A DNA stretch of 64,000 nucleotides from Amycolatopsis alba DSM 44262 (GCF_000384215.1 NZ_KB913032.1:3675665-3739664), one strand, 5' to 3'; positions 1 to 8,944 are shown, numbered from the stretch's first letter. The notes: a model not told the origin generated them from the letters alone. Translations and numbers: made by a program.

Positions 1-583
1 TGCCGGCGAGGCTGGAGTCCGCACCGGTCGTCTCGACGTCCTGGTTGTGCGACCAGGTCTGGTCGTGGCTGCCGCCCTCGACCTCGGCGTCGCCGATCAC
101 GCCGATGGCGTTGTCGACGATCTGGATCGGGACGACGACGTCGCCGACGACCTTGTTGCCCTTGAGGATGTCGTCCGTGGTGGTGAACCCACCACTGGTC
201 AGCCCACCGCTGACCTGACGGGACGAGTCCTTGGCGGCCAGCGGTGCGGGGACGGCGCCCTTGTCGGAGAGCTTGGGAAGCCCTCCGCCGATGCCGTCGT
301 GGCTGCCACCGGGGGAGGTGACGCCATCGATCGCGTCGGAAACCGGCTTGGTGACGGCCTTGGTGCTGACCTCACCCTTGTAGCCGGGGACGTCGAGCTG
401 GCCGAGGGGCGTGCCGACGGCGTTGTTGTCGATCTCGATGGGAACGGTGACGTTCGCGTCGAGCGGGGAGGCAGGGGTGTCGGGGTTGACCTGTTCGTCA
501 GCCGACGCGATGCCGGTGCCCAGCATCAACAACCCACCCGTGACCAACGCGGTCTGGAGTCCGCGCTTTGCCCAGGATTGCAT
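1..583 (-). CDS. Secreted repeat protein, chaplin-like motifs (3' end off window)
   Basis: The frame is open from an ATG at 583 to the window edge (194 codons visible, no stop). The start is chosen because AAGGAG lies just upstream; an in-frame ATG at 601 is possible but overlaps that site. A signal peptide is clear: basic start, hydrophobic GLQTALVTGGLLMLG, then cleavage near GIASADE. The mature part carries two spaced copies of a VPI-x-I-x-x-NA-[VI]-G motif (VPIEIDNNAVG and VPIQIVDNAIGVIGD), which recalls the short hydrophobic repeats of chaplins and related cell-surface proteins, though no paired cysteines are visible. It probably acts outside the cell or on its surface. The family assignment is a guess from motif shape; the signal peptide and reading frame are seen directly. 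It lies downstream of another secreted protein on the same strand. Confidence 0.7.
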   Translation of the reverse strand, partial: MQSWAKRGLQTALVTGGLLMLGTGIASADEQVNPDTPASPLDANVTVPIEIDNNAVGTPLGQLDVPGYKGEVSTKAVTKPVSDAIDGVTSPGGSHDGIGGGLPKLSDKGAVPAPLAAKDSSRQVSGGLTSGGFTTTDDILKGNKVVGDVVVPIQIVDNAIGVIGDAEVEGGSHDQTWSHNQDVETTGADSSLAG

Positions 584-778
584 GGGGTAGTTCTCCTTCA
601 TTTCGGGTTCCCTTTCGGGTTCAGAGAGGTGCCTTCGAACAGGCACCAGAGGGGGGTGGAACTGGCTGCGGGCGCACAAAAGCGCACCGCCGTTTCGCGG
701 GGGTTCAGGAGCGGACGCGAAGCCAAGCCCGGAATCGGGAGGCGTGAGGCGCGTCGGCTACCCCGCGGAGGGAGGTGT

Positions 779-1792
779 TCAGTCGGGAGTGACGCCGGGC
801 TGCGAGCCCGGAGTGAGCGGCATGTACCGCGTGCCTGCCAGCGCGTAGCCGGTCAGGGAACGCTCGACGGCGGCGACGAGCCAGGCGGGAACGCCGTGGG
901 TCAGGCCGTCGAGGTGACCACCGGGGGCGTTGCCGCCACCGGGGACAGTCGGGATGGACGGCGCGACGGGAAGCGGCGCCGGGGTGAGCGGACGCGGGAA
1001 GTCGCCGCGGTGTCCGTCACGGGAAGGAGAGTCCTGGTCCTGGTCGAACGCGTCGTGCTGCTGCACGAGCGACGGCATCGGCAGGACGGTCTCGGAGTAA
1101 TCGGGGAACTGGGTCGTCGCCAGCTGCGCGAAGTCGGTGACCTGGTCACCGGCGCCGCCGGTCTCCAGCGGGGACTTCGGGTCGACCGGGCCGCCGCTGA
1201 CCGGAAGCTCCGGTACGAGGTCGCCGTGTCCGCGCGGGTCGAGGAGGTCCCAGACCTTGTTGCCGAACTCGGGTGACGGGGCGAAGGTCTCGTCCAGCAC
1301 CTGGCGGGTGTCCTGCGGCTTGCGCACGATGTGCTCGACGGCGCCGAGGGTCCGCTTGACCGGAGTGACCACCGAGGTGTCCGCGAAGTCGGTGACAGCG
1401 TCGCTGACGCGGCTGGAGACCTCGTGCTCGTCGGCGCGGATGTCGCCGCCGCAGTGGTGCTTCGCCGGGGAGGTCTTGGTGTCCTCCGGCATCGACCACG
1501 TGGTGGCTTCCTGGTGGCGGTCGCCGCACACCGCGCCTGCGACGTCGCCGGAGAACTTGGAGGCACCGCGGGAAACGTCGGTCAGCCCGGCCGTGGTGGC
1601 GTCGGTGACCGGGGTGACGCTCGTGTCGGGAGCGGAGACCACCGGGGCGATGTCCGCGGAAGCGGAAGCGCCGGAAACGGCCCACACGGCGGCGGAACCG
1701 GCGACGGCGCCGCCGAGAACGAACAGCGCACGCGAAGCGAGACGGCCGAAGCGCGCCGCGCCCCGCCCCTCGTTCTTCGCCGCGTTCGTCAC
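779..1792 (-). CDS. Secreted or membrane-anchored hypothetical protein
   Basis: 337 aa from a GTG at 1792 that is preceded by AGGAG at about 5 bases; the longer open frame up to 1927 has no comparable ribosome site and is poor in protein-like sequence. An N-terminal hydrophobic stretch (ASRALFVLGGAVAGSAAVWAVSG) followed by ASASADIAP looks like a signal peptide. The rest is hydrophilic and Pro/Asp-rich, with several cysteines around residues 90-110 (AVCGDR, KHHCGGD). I do not recognise a family. Its downstream neighbour on the same strand is another secreted protein, 195 bases away, so the two may be expressed together. A divergent gene starts 280 bases upstream. Confidence 0.6.
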   Translation of the reverse strand: MTNAAKNEGRGAARFGRLASRALFVLGGAVAGSAAVWAVSGASASADIAPVVSAPDTSVTPVTDATTAGLTDVSRGASKFSGDVAGAVCGDRHQEATTWSMPEDTKTSPAKHHCGGDIRADEHEVSSRVSDAVTDFADTSVVTPVKRTLGAVEHIVRKPQDTRQVLDETFAPSPEFGNKVWDLLDPRGHGDLVPELPVSGGPVDPKSPLETGGAGDQVTDFAQLATTQFPDYSETVLPMPSLVQQHDAFDQDQDSPSRDGHRGDFPRPLTPAPLPVAPSIPTVPGGGNAPGGHLDGLTHGVPAWLVAAVERSLTGYALAGTRYMPLTPGSQPGVTPD

Positions 1793-2071
1793 TCGGGCTC
1801 CTGTCGTTTCGGTGTGCCGTTCATCGGTTGCGGGACCGAGGTAAGCAAAGTGCGGAAGGCCAAAGCGAGCCAGGAGCGCCTTGATGGCACGATCGTGTGA
1901 AGAACACACGGTGTAGCACGGAATCACGATAAGTGATCAAGGCAGGCGAGGCCTGGTTACTCCGGAGTCGACCGGCGAGCGGTGTGTCAAGCGTCGCATC
2001 GGGCGAATTCGACCCGTGCGCGTTGCCCGGAATGTTCAAGAAACGTCGCCTCGGACCGATACGGTGAGCCG
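1793..2071. promoter_or_regulatory. Divergent intergenic region with inverted repeats
   Basis: This 279-base gap separates the minus-strand secreted protein from the plus-strand AI-2E-family gene, so it should hold both promoters. Two short inverted repeats are visible: CGTGTG...CACACG near 1893-1910 and ATCAC...GTGAT near 1924-1938. They could be operators. No promoter is clear enough to call. Confidence 0.3.
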
Positions 2072-3274
2072 GTGAGCGAGCCCCAGCGCAAACAGCCGGA
2101 ATTCGACCCGTCGAACCCGTTCCTCTCCGAGTCCAGCGAAGACGTCACCAACCTGGTGCCACGCGGCCTGCGGATCGGCGCGGCACTGTCGTGGCGTTTC
2201 ATCGTGGTGATCGCCGCGCTCTACGTGATCGTGTTCCTGATCGGCTACCTGTCGGTGGTCGTGATCCCGCTGTCGATCGCGCTGCTGCTCGCCGCGTTGC
2301 TCGCGCCCGCGGTCTCCAAGCTGCAGACGATCAAGTTCCCGCGCGGGCTCGCGGCCGGGATAGTGCTGATCGCCGGGCTCGCGGTACTCGGCGGGCTGCT
2401 GACGTTCGTCGTCGCGCAGTTCTCGTCCGGTCTGCCGGAACTGCAGAAACAGCTGACGGAGAGCCTCAACCAGATCAAGAGCTGGCTCATCGACGGGCCG
2501 CTGCACCTGCGCCAGGAGCAGATCCAGGAGTTCATCAACCAGGCGATCAGCTTCCTGCAGAACAACCAGGCGTCGATCACCACCACCGCGCTCACCACGG
2601 CGGGCACGGTCGGCGAGATCGTCACCGGTTTCATCCTGACGCTGTTCATCCTCATCTTCTTCCTCTCCGGCGGCGACCAGATCTGGACGTTCCTCTGCCG
2701 CGGCGTACCGAGGCGGGTGCGCAACCGGATCGACGTCGCCGGGCGTCGAGGCTTCGCGTCGCTGGTCAGTTACGTGCGCGCGACGGCGGCGGTGGCCGTG
2801 GTCGACGCGGTCGGCATCGGCATCGGGCTGGCGATCGTCGGGGTGCCGCTGGTGATCCCGCTGGCGACGCTGGTCTTCCTCGGCGCGTTCATCCCGATCA
2901 TCGGCGCCGTGATCGCGGGCGCGGTCGCGGTGCTGATCGCACTGGTGACGAAGGGGGTCGTCGGCGCGCTGGTCGTGCTGGCCATCGTCATCGGTGTCAT
3001 GCAGCTGGAAAGCCACGTGCTGCAGCCGATCCTGCTGGGCCGCGCGGTCAAGCTGCACCCGCTCGCCGTGGTGCTCGCGATCACCGCCGGTCTCGTCTCC
3101 GCCGGGATCGCCGGCGCGCTGCTGTCGGTGCCGCTGCTCGCGGTGCTCAACGCGGGTATCCGGTCGCTGCTGCACGAACAGGATCCCGACCCGGCCGACA
3201 TCGACGTCCTGCGGGATCAGGCGGCGACGCCGAACGATCCGGGGGAAGAGAAAGAGTCCGAAGCCAAGTCATGA
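2072..3274 (+). CDS. AI-2E family transporter (PerM-like membrane protein)
   Basis: 400 aa from a GTG at 2072. This start removes an implausible Cys/Arg-rich extension from the open frame that begins at 1982. The protein has a hydrophilic N-tail, paired helices (about residues 45-110: FIVVIAALYVIVFLIGYLSVVVIPL and on), a soluble middle section with helical QKQLTESLNQIKSWL, then a C-terminal bundle including the characteristic GAFIPIIGAVIAGAVAVLIAL and the SHVLQPILLGRAVKLHPLAVVLAITAG signature of the AI-2E/PerM family. Family members export small solutes or act as ion/antiporters; the name reflects E. coli TqsA and does not show autoinducer transport here. Its stop overlaps the start of the histidine kinase (ATGA), so the three downstream-reading genes look like one operon. 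Confidence 0.85.
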   Translation: MSEPQRKQPEFDPSNPFLSESSEDVTNLVPRGLRIGAALSWRFIVVIAALYVIVFLIGYLSVVVIPLSIALLLAALLAPAVSKLQTIKFPRGLAAGIVLIAGLAVLGGLLTFVVAQFSSGLPELQKQLTESLNQIKSWLIDGPLHLRQEQIQEFINQAISFLQNNQASITTTALTTAGTVGEIVTGFILTLFILIFFLSGGDQIWTFLCRGVPRRVRNRIDVAGRRGFASLVSYVRATAAVAVVDAVGIGIGLAIVGVPLVIPLATLVFLGAFIPIIGAVIAGAVAVLIALVTKGVVGALVVLAIVIGVMQLESHVLQPILLGRAVKLHPLAVVLAITAGLVSAGIAGALLSVPLLAVLNAGIRSLLHEQDPDPADIDVLRDQAATPNDPGEEKESEAKS

Positions 3275-4437
3275 CGGACACCCCGCTCTGGCGAGCGGTC
3301 TCGGCGCTCGGCACGCGGGACCCCGCCACCCCGCTGTGGCGCGGGGTGATCGTGCTTCGCGTGACAACGCTGCTCTTCGCGCTGGGTTCGTTCATCGTTC
3401 ACTACGACGGCTACGCCGACAAGTGGCTCGCGTGGACGTCGTTCGGCGTGATGACGGCGTGGACGGTGCTCAGCAGCCTGTTCTACGCGCGGCCGTCGAG
3501 CCGCTGGCCGTGGCTGGTCGGCTTCGATCTCGTGCTGACCGTCGCCCTCATGTTCACGTCGGCGTGGATCCTGACCACCAAGCAGTTCGACGCCAACACC
3601 CCGCTCATCACGACGGTGTGGGCGGCGGTCCCGCCCGCGGCCGCCGGGACGCGGTTCGGCGCGCTCGGCGGGGTGCTCGCCGGGCTGGTGGTTTCGGCGG
3701 TCACCGGGCTGGTGCGCTGGCGGTTCGACGTCGACGTCGCGCGGGACGGATTCCTGCTGACCGCGAGCGGGTTCGTGATCGGGCTGGCCGCGACCATGGC
3801 GCGCCGGTCCGCGGACGCGCTGACCAGGGCATTGCGCATGGAGGCCGCCACGGCCGAACGCGAGCGGCTCGCCCGCTCGATCCACGACAGCGTCCTCCAG
3901 GTGCTCGCGCGGGTGCGCAAACGCGGCGCCGAATTCGGCGGGGAGGCCGCCGAACTGGCGAAACTGGCCGGTGAGCAGGAGATCGCGCTGCGGGCGCTGG
4001 TCACCACCGAGCCGACACATCCGAGCGAGAACGGGACCACCGATCTGCGGGCCGCGCTGCAGCTGCTCGCGACGCCGTCGGTGCAGGTCTCGACACCCGC
4101 AGGCGAGGTCCAATTGCCCGAGCACGTGACCGTGGAGCTGGTGGCGGTGGCGCGCGAGGCGCTGTCGAACGTCGAGAAGCACGCGGGCGAGGACGCGCAT
4201 GCCTGGGTGCTGCTGGAGGACCTCGGCACCGAAGTCGTGGTCAGCGTCCGCGACGACGGACCGGGAATCGCGCAGGGCGTGTTGGAACGCGCGGCGGCCG
4301 AGGGACATCTGGGTATCGCGGAGTCCATCAAGGGACGCGTGCGGGATCTGGGCGGAAGCGCGGCGCTCGACACCGCGCCCGGCCAGGGCACGGAATGGGA
4401 AATCAAGGTTCCAGTGGCGGCGAGGGGGAAGCGATGA
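3271..4437 (+). CDS. MacS-type sensor histidine kinase
   Basis: 388 aa, starting at the ATG of an ATGA overlap with the previous gene. Residues about 25-190 contain roughly five to six membrane helices (for example VTTLLFALGSFIVHY, LVLTVALMFTSAWIL, GALGGVLAGLVVSAVTGLV). The HisKA_3-type phosphoacceptor box follows: RLARSIHDSVLQVLARV, with the histidine near residue 204. The C-terminal ATPase domain shows the N box (AREALSNVEKHAG) and G box (VRDDGPGI, GHLGIAESI). This arrangement matches the actinobacterial MacS family of short kinases with a membrane sensor and no extracellular domain. It overlaps its cognate response regulator by four bases, giving translational coupling. The ligand is unknown; membrane or cell-envelope stress is a reasonable inference from the architecture. 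Confidence 0.88.
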   Translation: MTDTPLWRAVSALGTRDPATPLWRGVIVLRVTTLLFALGSFIVHYDGYADKWLAWTSFGVMTAWTVLSSLFYARPSSRWPWLVGFDLVLTVALMFTSAWILTTKQFDANTPLITTVWAAVPPAAAGTRFGALGGVLAGLVVSAVTGLVRWRFDVDVARDGFLLTASGFVIGLAATMARRSADALTRALRMEAATAERERLARSIHDSVLQVLARVRKRGAEFGGEAAELAKLAGEQEIALRALVTTEPTHPSENGTTDLRAALQLLATPSVQVSTPAGEVQLPEHVTVELVAVAREALSNVEKHAGEDAHAWVLLEDLGTEVVVSVRDDGPGIAQGVLERAAAEGHLGIAESIKGRVRDLGGSAALDTAPGQGTEWEIKVPVAARGKR

Positions 4438-5093
4438 CCGACGCGCCCGGTGTTTCGGTGATGGTGGTCGACGACCATCCGATGTGGCGGGACGGGGTCG
4501 CGCGTGACCTGACCGAGCACGGTTTCGACGTGCGGGCCACCGCGCCGGACGCGCCCGCCGCGGTGCGGATCGCGCGCACGGTCAAACCGGACGTCGTGCT
4601 GATGGACCTCAACCTCGGGGAGACGTCGGGTGTCGACGCCACCCGCGAGATCACCGCGGAACTGCCGTCGACCAAGGTCCTGGTGCTGTCCGCCAGTGGC
4701 GAGCACAGCGACGTCCTCGAGGCGGTCAAGGCCGGGGCGTCCGGGTACCTGGTCAAATCGGCTTCGGCGAGCGAGCTGGTGGACGCGGTCAAGCGGACGG
4801 CCGCCGGGGATCCGGTGTTCACCGCCGGGCTCGCCGGGCTCGTCCTCGGCGAGTACCGCCGCATGGCCGACGCCCCGGACGACGGACCGGCGCCGCCGCG
4901 GCTGACCGAACGCGAGACCGACGTCCTGCGCCTGGTCGCGAAGGGGATGACGGCGCGGCAGATCGCCGAGAAGCTGGTGCTCTCCCACCGGACTGTGGAG
5001 AACCACGTCCAGTCGACGCTGCGGAAACTCCAGCTGCACAACCGGGTCGAACTCGCCCGCTACGCCATCGAGCACGGACTGGACGCCGAGTAG
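4434..5093 (+). CDS. NarL/LuxR-family response regulator (partner of the MacS-type kinase)
   Basis: 219 aa, ATG at 4434 overlapping the kinase stop and preceded by GAGGGGGAAG. The receiver domain has the acidic pair in VMVVDDHPMW, the phosphoacceptor Asp in VVLMDLNLGE (about residue 58) and the conserved Lys in GYLVKSAS. The C-terminal LuxR helix-turn-helix is clear: LTERETDVLRLVAKGMTARQ, then KLVLSHRTVENHVQSTLRKL. It should bind DNA as a phosphorylated dimer and control transcription, probably including its own operon. It ends head to head with a minus-strand lipoprotein gene, one base away. Confidence 0.93.
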   Translation: MTDAPGVSVMVVDDHPMWRDGVARDLTEHGFDVRATAPDAPAAVRIARTVKPDVVLMDLNLGETSGVDATREITAELPSTKVLVLSASGEHSDVLEAVKAGASGYLVKSASASELVDAVKRTAAGDPVFTAGLAGLVLGEYRRMADAPDDGPAPPRLTERETDVLRLVAKGMTARQIAEKLVLSHRTVENHVQSTLRKLQLHNRVELARYAIEHGLDAE

Positions 5094-5094
5094 C

Positions 5095-6162
5095 TCAGCC
5101 CTGGGCGATGGCCACCGCCGACGGGTTCCGTTCGGCGGGCAGCGGCGTCTTCACGATCAGCCACTCTGTCCGGTCGAGCGACCAGCTCGCGACCACGTCG
5201 GTGACGAGCACCAGGGCGGCGTCGTCGCCCCACTCGACCGCGACCTGCTTCAGCGCGGTCGCGATCGGCATCGAGGGCGCGCGCGTCCAGGTCAGCGTGT
5301 CGAGGGCGAGCACCCACAGGTCGGCGGTCTGCGTGCTCGTCCCGGCCCAGGCGGGGTCGCCGAAAAGAACGGCCACCTTGTACCCGTCGCGGCTCGGCAC
5401 CACGTGGTCGGGCTTGCCGTTGGCCACCGGCCACCGGACCGGCGTGCGCTGGTTGTTCCGCAGGTCGAGCACGGAGAACTCGGTCAGCTCGGCGAGCAGC
5501 ATCCGGTCCTTGGTGATCGCGAGGACGCGGGGGAACTGGTGCACGGCGCGGCCGGTGGCGGGGTCGATCAGCACGTCCTCGGCGGTCGCCGTCCCGGCGT
5601 TCACCGTGATCAGCAGGCCTTGCGGCACCTCCTGGCGCACCGCCGTCGTGCAACTCGCCGGGCGGCCGCGGTCGCGTTCGGCGCCGAGCAGGGAGACGAA
5701 CTGGAGACGGCAGAGGTCGTTGCCGTCGTCGCGAACCAGCCAGACGCCGGTCTCGTCGGCCGACGGGGCGACGCTGCGGGCCTTGCCCAGTTTCCACGGC
5801 TGGTTCTTGGGATCCCCGTAGGCGAGCACCTCGGACGGCTCCAGGCAGGACGGACCGCAGCGGGCGGCCGACAGCACGACCGGGAACTTCCCGACCCGCA
5901 TGACATCGTTGACCCGGTCGCCGGCCGGAGCGCCGGGAAGCGGGGTGGTGACACCGGTGGTGGTATCGAGCATCGACGGCGGTGACGTCGCCATGATCAG
6001 GCGAAAGCCGCTGTAGTCCACCGCTCGGCCTTCGAGTTTCGAAGGTGGCGGAGGTGTCGACTCCGGAGGGGATACGGGGGGCGTCGTGACACCGGTGCAC
6101 CCGGCCAGCAGAAGGACCGCCGCCACCAGGGCGGCACAGGGGAGAAATGCGGGTCTGTTCAG
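5095..6162 (-). CDS. Putative secreted lipoprotein
   Basis: About 355 aa. The only start that keeps the whole signal peptide is a CTG at 6162 with GGGGA upstream; a GTG at about residue 13 is the alternative. The N-terminus reads as a lipoprotein signal: a hydrophobic AALVAAVLLLAGC lipobox with the cysteine near residue 21, then a Thr/Pro/Ser-rich spacer. The body contains repeated short strand-like blocks (RVLAITKDRMLLAELTEF, SRDGYKVAVLFGD, DLWVLALDTLTW), which suggests a beta-propeller-like fold with no recognisable catalytic motif. It is divergent from the DUF1707 gene and convergent with the response regulator. Function unknown; the outer face of the membrane is the likely location. Confidence 0.65.
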   Translation of the reverse strand: MNRPAFLPCAALVAAVLLLAGCTGVTTPPVSPPESTPPPPSKLEGRAVDYSGFRLIMATSPPSMLDTTTGVTTPLPGAPAGDRVNDVMRVGKFPVVLSAARCGPSCLEPSEVLAYGDPKNQPWKLGKARSVAPSADETGVWLVRDDGNDLCRLQFVSLLGAERDRGRPASCTTAVRQEVPQGLLITVNAGTATAEDVLIDPATGRAVHQFPRVLAITKDRMLLAELTEFSVLDLRNNQRTPVRWPVANGKPDHVVPSRDGYKVAVLFGDPAWAGTSTQTADLWVLALDTLTWTRAPSMPIATALKQVAVEWGDDAALVLVTDVVASWSLDRTEWLIVKTPLPAERNPSAVAIAQG

Positions 6163-6210
6163 GGTATTTCCCCGATCTCGCGCGTGAGATCCGGTTCTAC
6201 CATTCCAGGC

Positions 6211-6873
6211 ATGGGCGAGGAAGAGCAGCCGACGACCGAAACCAAGCCGTTGACCGGACGGGACATCCGGGTCTCCGACGCGGAACGCGAACACGTCGTC
6301 GAAGTGCTGCAGAAGGCGATCGGCCTCGGGATGCTGAACCTCGACGAGTTCACCGAGCGGACCGACCGCGCCCTCGCGTCGAAGACCCGCGGCGAGCTGA
6401 ACGCGGTGCTCACGGATCTGCCCGGTCTGGTGCATCCCGCGGCGGGCATGGTGCCCCGGCAGCAGCAGAACCCGTGGGCGCCGCCGAGGCAGCACGCCTA
6501 CGCCCAGCCGTCCGGGCAGGTCATGCAGCTCAACGGCAAGTACTCGGCGTTGCAGCGCGACGGGAACTGGCTGGTCCCGGAGTCGATGGTGATCCGGAAC
6601 AAGTACGGCGCCACGAAACTGGACTTCTCCCAGGCCGAGATCCGGCACCCGGTGGTGCACATCGAACTGCAGGCCAAATGGGGGCCGGTGGAGATCACCA
6701 TCCCCGACGATGCCGCGGTCGACACCAACTCGATCACCGACATCAAGTTCGGGAACCTCGACGACCGGACCCGGTCGAACGGCCGCCCCGGCACGCCCCG
6801 GTTCGTCATCACCGGTCGCGTGCACGGGGGGTCGCTGATCATCAAGTACCCGAAGCGCGGCTTCTTCGGTTAA
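6211..6873 (+). CDS. DUF1707 domain protein
   Basis: 220 aa from the ATG at 6211; an in-frame ATG at 6184 would add nine residues with no better ribosome site. Residues about 13-65 form a DUF1707 domain (RDIRVSDAEREHVVEVLQKA, then GMLNLDEFTERTDRALASKT and DLPGL), a small helical domain common in actinobacterial membrane or DNA-associated proteins. The C-terminal half (about 110-220) is beta-rich with repeated VxIxxxxxxG blocks and resembles the right-handed repeat found after DUF1707 in similar proteins. No membrane segment is visible, so it is probably cytoplasmic. It converges with the exporter gene with a four-base overlap of the 3' ends. Confidence 0.75.
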   Translation: MGEEEQPTTETKPLTGRDIRVSDAEREHVVEVLQKAIGLGMLNLDEFTERTDRALASKTRGELNAVLTDLPGLVHPAAGMVPRQQQNPWAPPRQHAYAQPSGQVMQLNGKYSALQRDGNWLVPESMVIRNKYGATKLDFSQAEIRHPVVHIELQAKWGPVEITIPDDAAVDTNSITDIKFGNLDDRTRSNGRPGTPRFVITGRVHGGSLIIKYPKRGFFG

Positions 6874-8288
6874 GCCCCGACAGGGCGCACGTGCCGGAGG
6901 TGCCGGACCACGAAGTACGCGATCCCGGCCAGCACCAGCGCCGCCAGCCCGGACACCGCGTGCATGCCGCTGGCGAAGGCGTCGTGCGCCGGGACAGCGT
7001 CGGCGAGCCGGGCCTGGGTGACGGCGTTGCCCAGCGACCCGACGGTCGCGATGCCCAGCGCGTAGCCGAACTCGTTGCCGGTCTGCGAAAGCGAGGCCGC
7101 CGAACCGGCCTTCTCCGGCGGCACGGAGCCGACGACCAGATCCGTGCCCAAGGTGACCAGCGGTCCGCCGCACAGGCAGGTGATGGCGAAGGCGATCGCC
7201 GGGATCACCGGACCGGCTCCGGCCTCGACCTGCGTCAGCAGCAGGAATCCGGCGATGGCGCCGACCAGTCCGGTGGCGATCAGGGTGGCGGGACGGAAGC
7301 GGCGGGCGAGGATCGGGGCGGCCAGGAAGCTGACGGTCGAGGCGAGCATGCCCGGCACCAGTGCCAGCGCGGCGCCGACCGGCGAAAGCTCCAACACGAC
7401 CTGGAAGAACTGCGCGACGAACAGCATGCTCGTCCCGCCAAGCATGGTGAACGCGCACATCCCGCCGATCGCCGTCGAGAACGCGCGGCTGCGGAACAGC
7501 TTCAGGTCGATCAGCGGGTCCTGAAGGGTCCGCTGGCGCCGCACGAACACCGCGCCGAAGCCGAGACCGATCAGGAGCGACGCCACCGGGATCGGGTCGA
7601 GGCCCTCGCGGGCGAGTTCCTTGATGCCGTAGACCGCGGGCAGGATCGTGGCCAGCGAAAGCGCGACGCTCGCCAGGTCGAGACGGCCGGCGTTCTCGTT
7701 GCGGTACTCGGGGAGGAGCTTCGGGCCGACCACGAGCAGCAGGACCATGGCGGGGACGCCGAGCAGGAACACCGATCCCCACCAGAAGTGCTCCAGCAGC
7801 ACGCCGCCGACCATCGGGCCGACGATCGCGCCGACGGTGAAACAGCCGGCCCAGATGCCGATCGCGAGGGAGCGCTGACGGCTGTCGGGGAACAGGTTGC
7901 TGATCAGGGCGAGTGTCGACGGCGCCAGCGTCGCACCGGCGATGCCGAGGATCGCGCGGGCGGCGATGAGCATCAGCGCGCTGGTCGAGAACGCCGCCAG
8001 CACGGAGGCCAGGCCGAACGCCGTGGCGCCGACGAGCAGCAGTTTCCGGCGGCCGATGCGATCGCCGAGGGTACCCATGGTGACCATGAACCCGGCGATC
8101 ATGAAGCCGTAGACGTCCATGATCCACAGCTGCTGGGTGCTGTCGGCGCCGAGGCTCTGGCTGAGTTTGGGCAGCGCGAGGATCAGCACGAACACGTCGA
8201 GGGAGACGAGGAAGGTGGGGAGGGCCAGTACGGCCAGCCCGACCCACTCCCGGCGGCCTGCCCGCGTCGGGGTCTCGGTGGTCGTCAT
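6870..8288 (-). CDS. DHA2-family MFS multidrug exporter (14 TM)
   Basis: 472 aa. The N-terminus reads WVGLAVLALPTFLVSLDVFVLILALPKL, a typical first helix of drug:H+ antiporters of the QacA/EmrB type. The loop motif GTLGDRIGRRKLLL (motif A) follows after TM2, and motif C-like GPMVGGVLLEHFWW is present near residue 155. About fourteen hydrophobic segments can be counted. The protein should expel lipophilic compounds or cationic dyes across the cytoplasmic membrane using the proton gradient. No regulator lies next to it. The substrate cannot be read from sequence. Confidence 0.88.
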   Translation of the reverse strand: MTTTETPTRAGRREWVGLAVLALPTFLVSLDVFVLILALPKLSQSLGADSTQQLWIMDVYGFMIAGFMVTMGTLGDRIGRRKLLLVGATAFGLASVLAAFSTSALMLIAARAILGIAGATLAPSTLALISNLFPDSRQRSLAIGIWAGCFTVGAIVGPMVGGVLLEHFWWGSVFLLGVPAMVLLLVVGPKLLPEYRNENAGRLDLASVALSLATILPAVYGIKELAREGLDPIPVASLLIGLGFGAVFVRRQRTLQDPLIDLKLFRSRAFSTAIGGMCAFTMLGGTSMLFVAQFFQVVLELSPVGAALALVPGMLASTVSFLAAPILARRFRPATLIATGLVGAIAGFLLLTQVEAGAGPVIPAIAFAITCLCGGPLVTLGTDLVVGSVPPEKAGSAASLSQTGNEFGYALGIATVGSLGNAVTQARLADAVPAHDAFASGMHAVSGLAALVLAGIAYFVVRHLRHVRPVGA

Positions 8289-8355
8289 GGTCGGCGTCCT
8301 TTCGTCGCTTCGGTGTCTTCACCAAGGCGTCGAAGTGGCGGACCGGATTTCGACA

Positions 8356-8916
8356 TCAGGCGGTCAAGAGAATCACCAAGCCGATTCCGATGAGGACGAC
8401 CGGAAGCAGGAAGTGGCCCCAGCGCGCCAGGGCGCGGGCGATCACCGGACGGGTCGCGAAGAACCGGCCCGCGACGCACCAGACCGCGACGAGCGCGAGG
8501 AACACGACCGCGTACACGATCAGCCCGCCGGTGCCGGTGGTGGCGAACACGGGGACGTAGACGCCGATGTTGTCGCCGCCGTTGGCGAAGGTCACCCCCG
8601 CCACGGCGAGCACACCGGGACCGGCCTCGGGCTCTTCGCCCTCCGTGCCGCGATCACGCCAGACGCGCCACGCCGCCCGGAGGCCGAGCAGGAGCGGAAC
8701 CAGCCCGAGCCAGGGCAGGACGGCATCCGGCAGCAGGCCGGCCCCGAGCGCCCCGACGATCGAGACGGCGAGGATCCCGGCGAACCCGAGGTACTGCCCG
8801 GCCACCACCCTCGCCGCGCCCCCGCGGCCGAAGAAGAGCGCGAGCAGCACGATGTCGTCGATGTTGGTCACGACGAACATCGCCGCGGCCTGGCCGACCA
8901 GCCCCAAGTTCACCAC
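8356..8916 (-). CDS. CadD-family cadmium resistance/cation transporter
   Basis: 186 aa, beginning at one of two adjacent GTG codons (8916 or 8913); no clear ribosome site precedes either. The FVVTNIDDIVLLALFFGRG motif at residues about 14-32 and its counterpart GVTFANGGDNIGVYVPVFA near residue 110 are the paired acidic helices that define the CadD/LysE-like Cad family. About five to six membrane helices are present. Members confer cadmium resistance or move other cations; the real substrate is open. The start lies next to a copy of a dispersed repeat (8920-8944) that also forms the end of ptsI, so the two genes sit only 22 bases apart in the same direction. Confidence 0.8.
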   Translation of the reverse strand: MVNLGLVGQAAAMFVVTNIDDIVLLALFFGRGGAARVVAGQYLGFAGILAVSIVGALGAGLLPDAVLPWLGLVPLLLGLRAAWRVWRDRGTEGEEPEAGPGVLAVAGVTFANGGDNIGVYVPVFATTGTGGLIVYAVVFLALVAVWCVAGRFFATRPVIARALARWGHFLLPVVLIGIGLVILLTA

Positions 8917-8919
8917 CGC

Positions 8920-8944
8920 GGGAGCAAGGGACCTTTGCTATCGC
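8920..8944 (+). repeat. Dispersed repeat, copy A (GGGAGCAAGGGACCTTTGCT type)
   Basis: This 25-base unit matches copies at 38849-38880, 38889-38921 and both arms at 55603-55665. It bridges the end of ptsI and the start of the CadD gene. The ptsI stop codon (TAG on the minus strand, 8938-8940) falls within the repeat, so the last residues of enzyme I appear to be set by the element. Confidence 0.75.
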
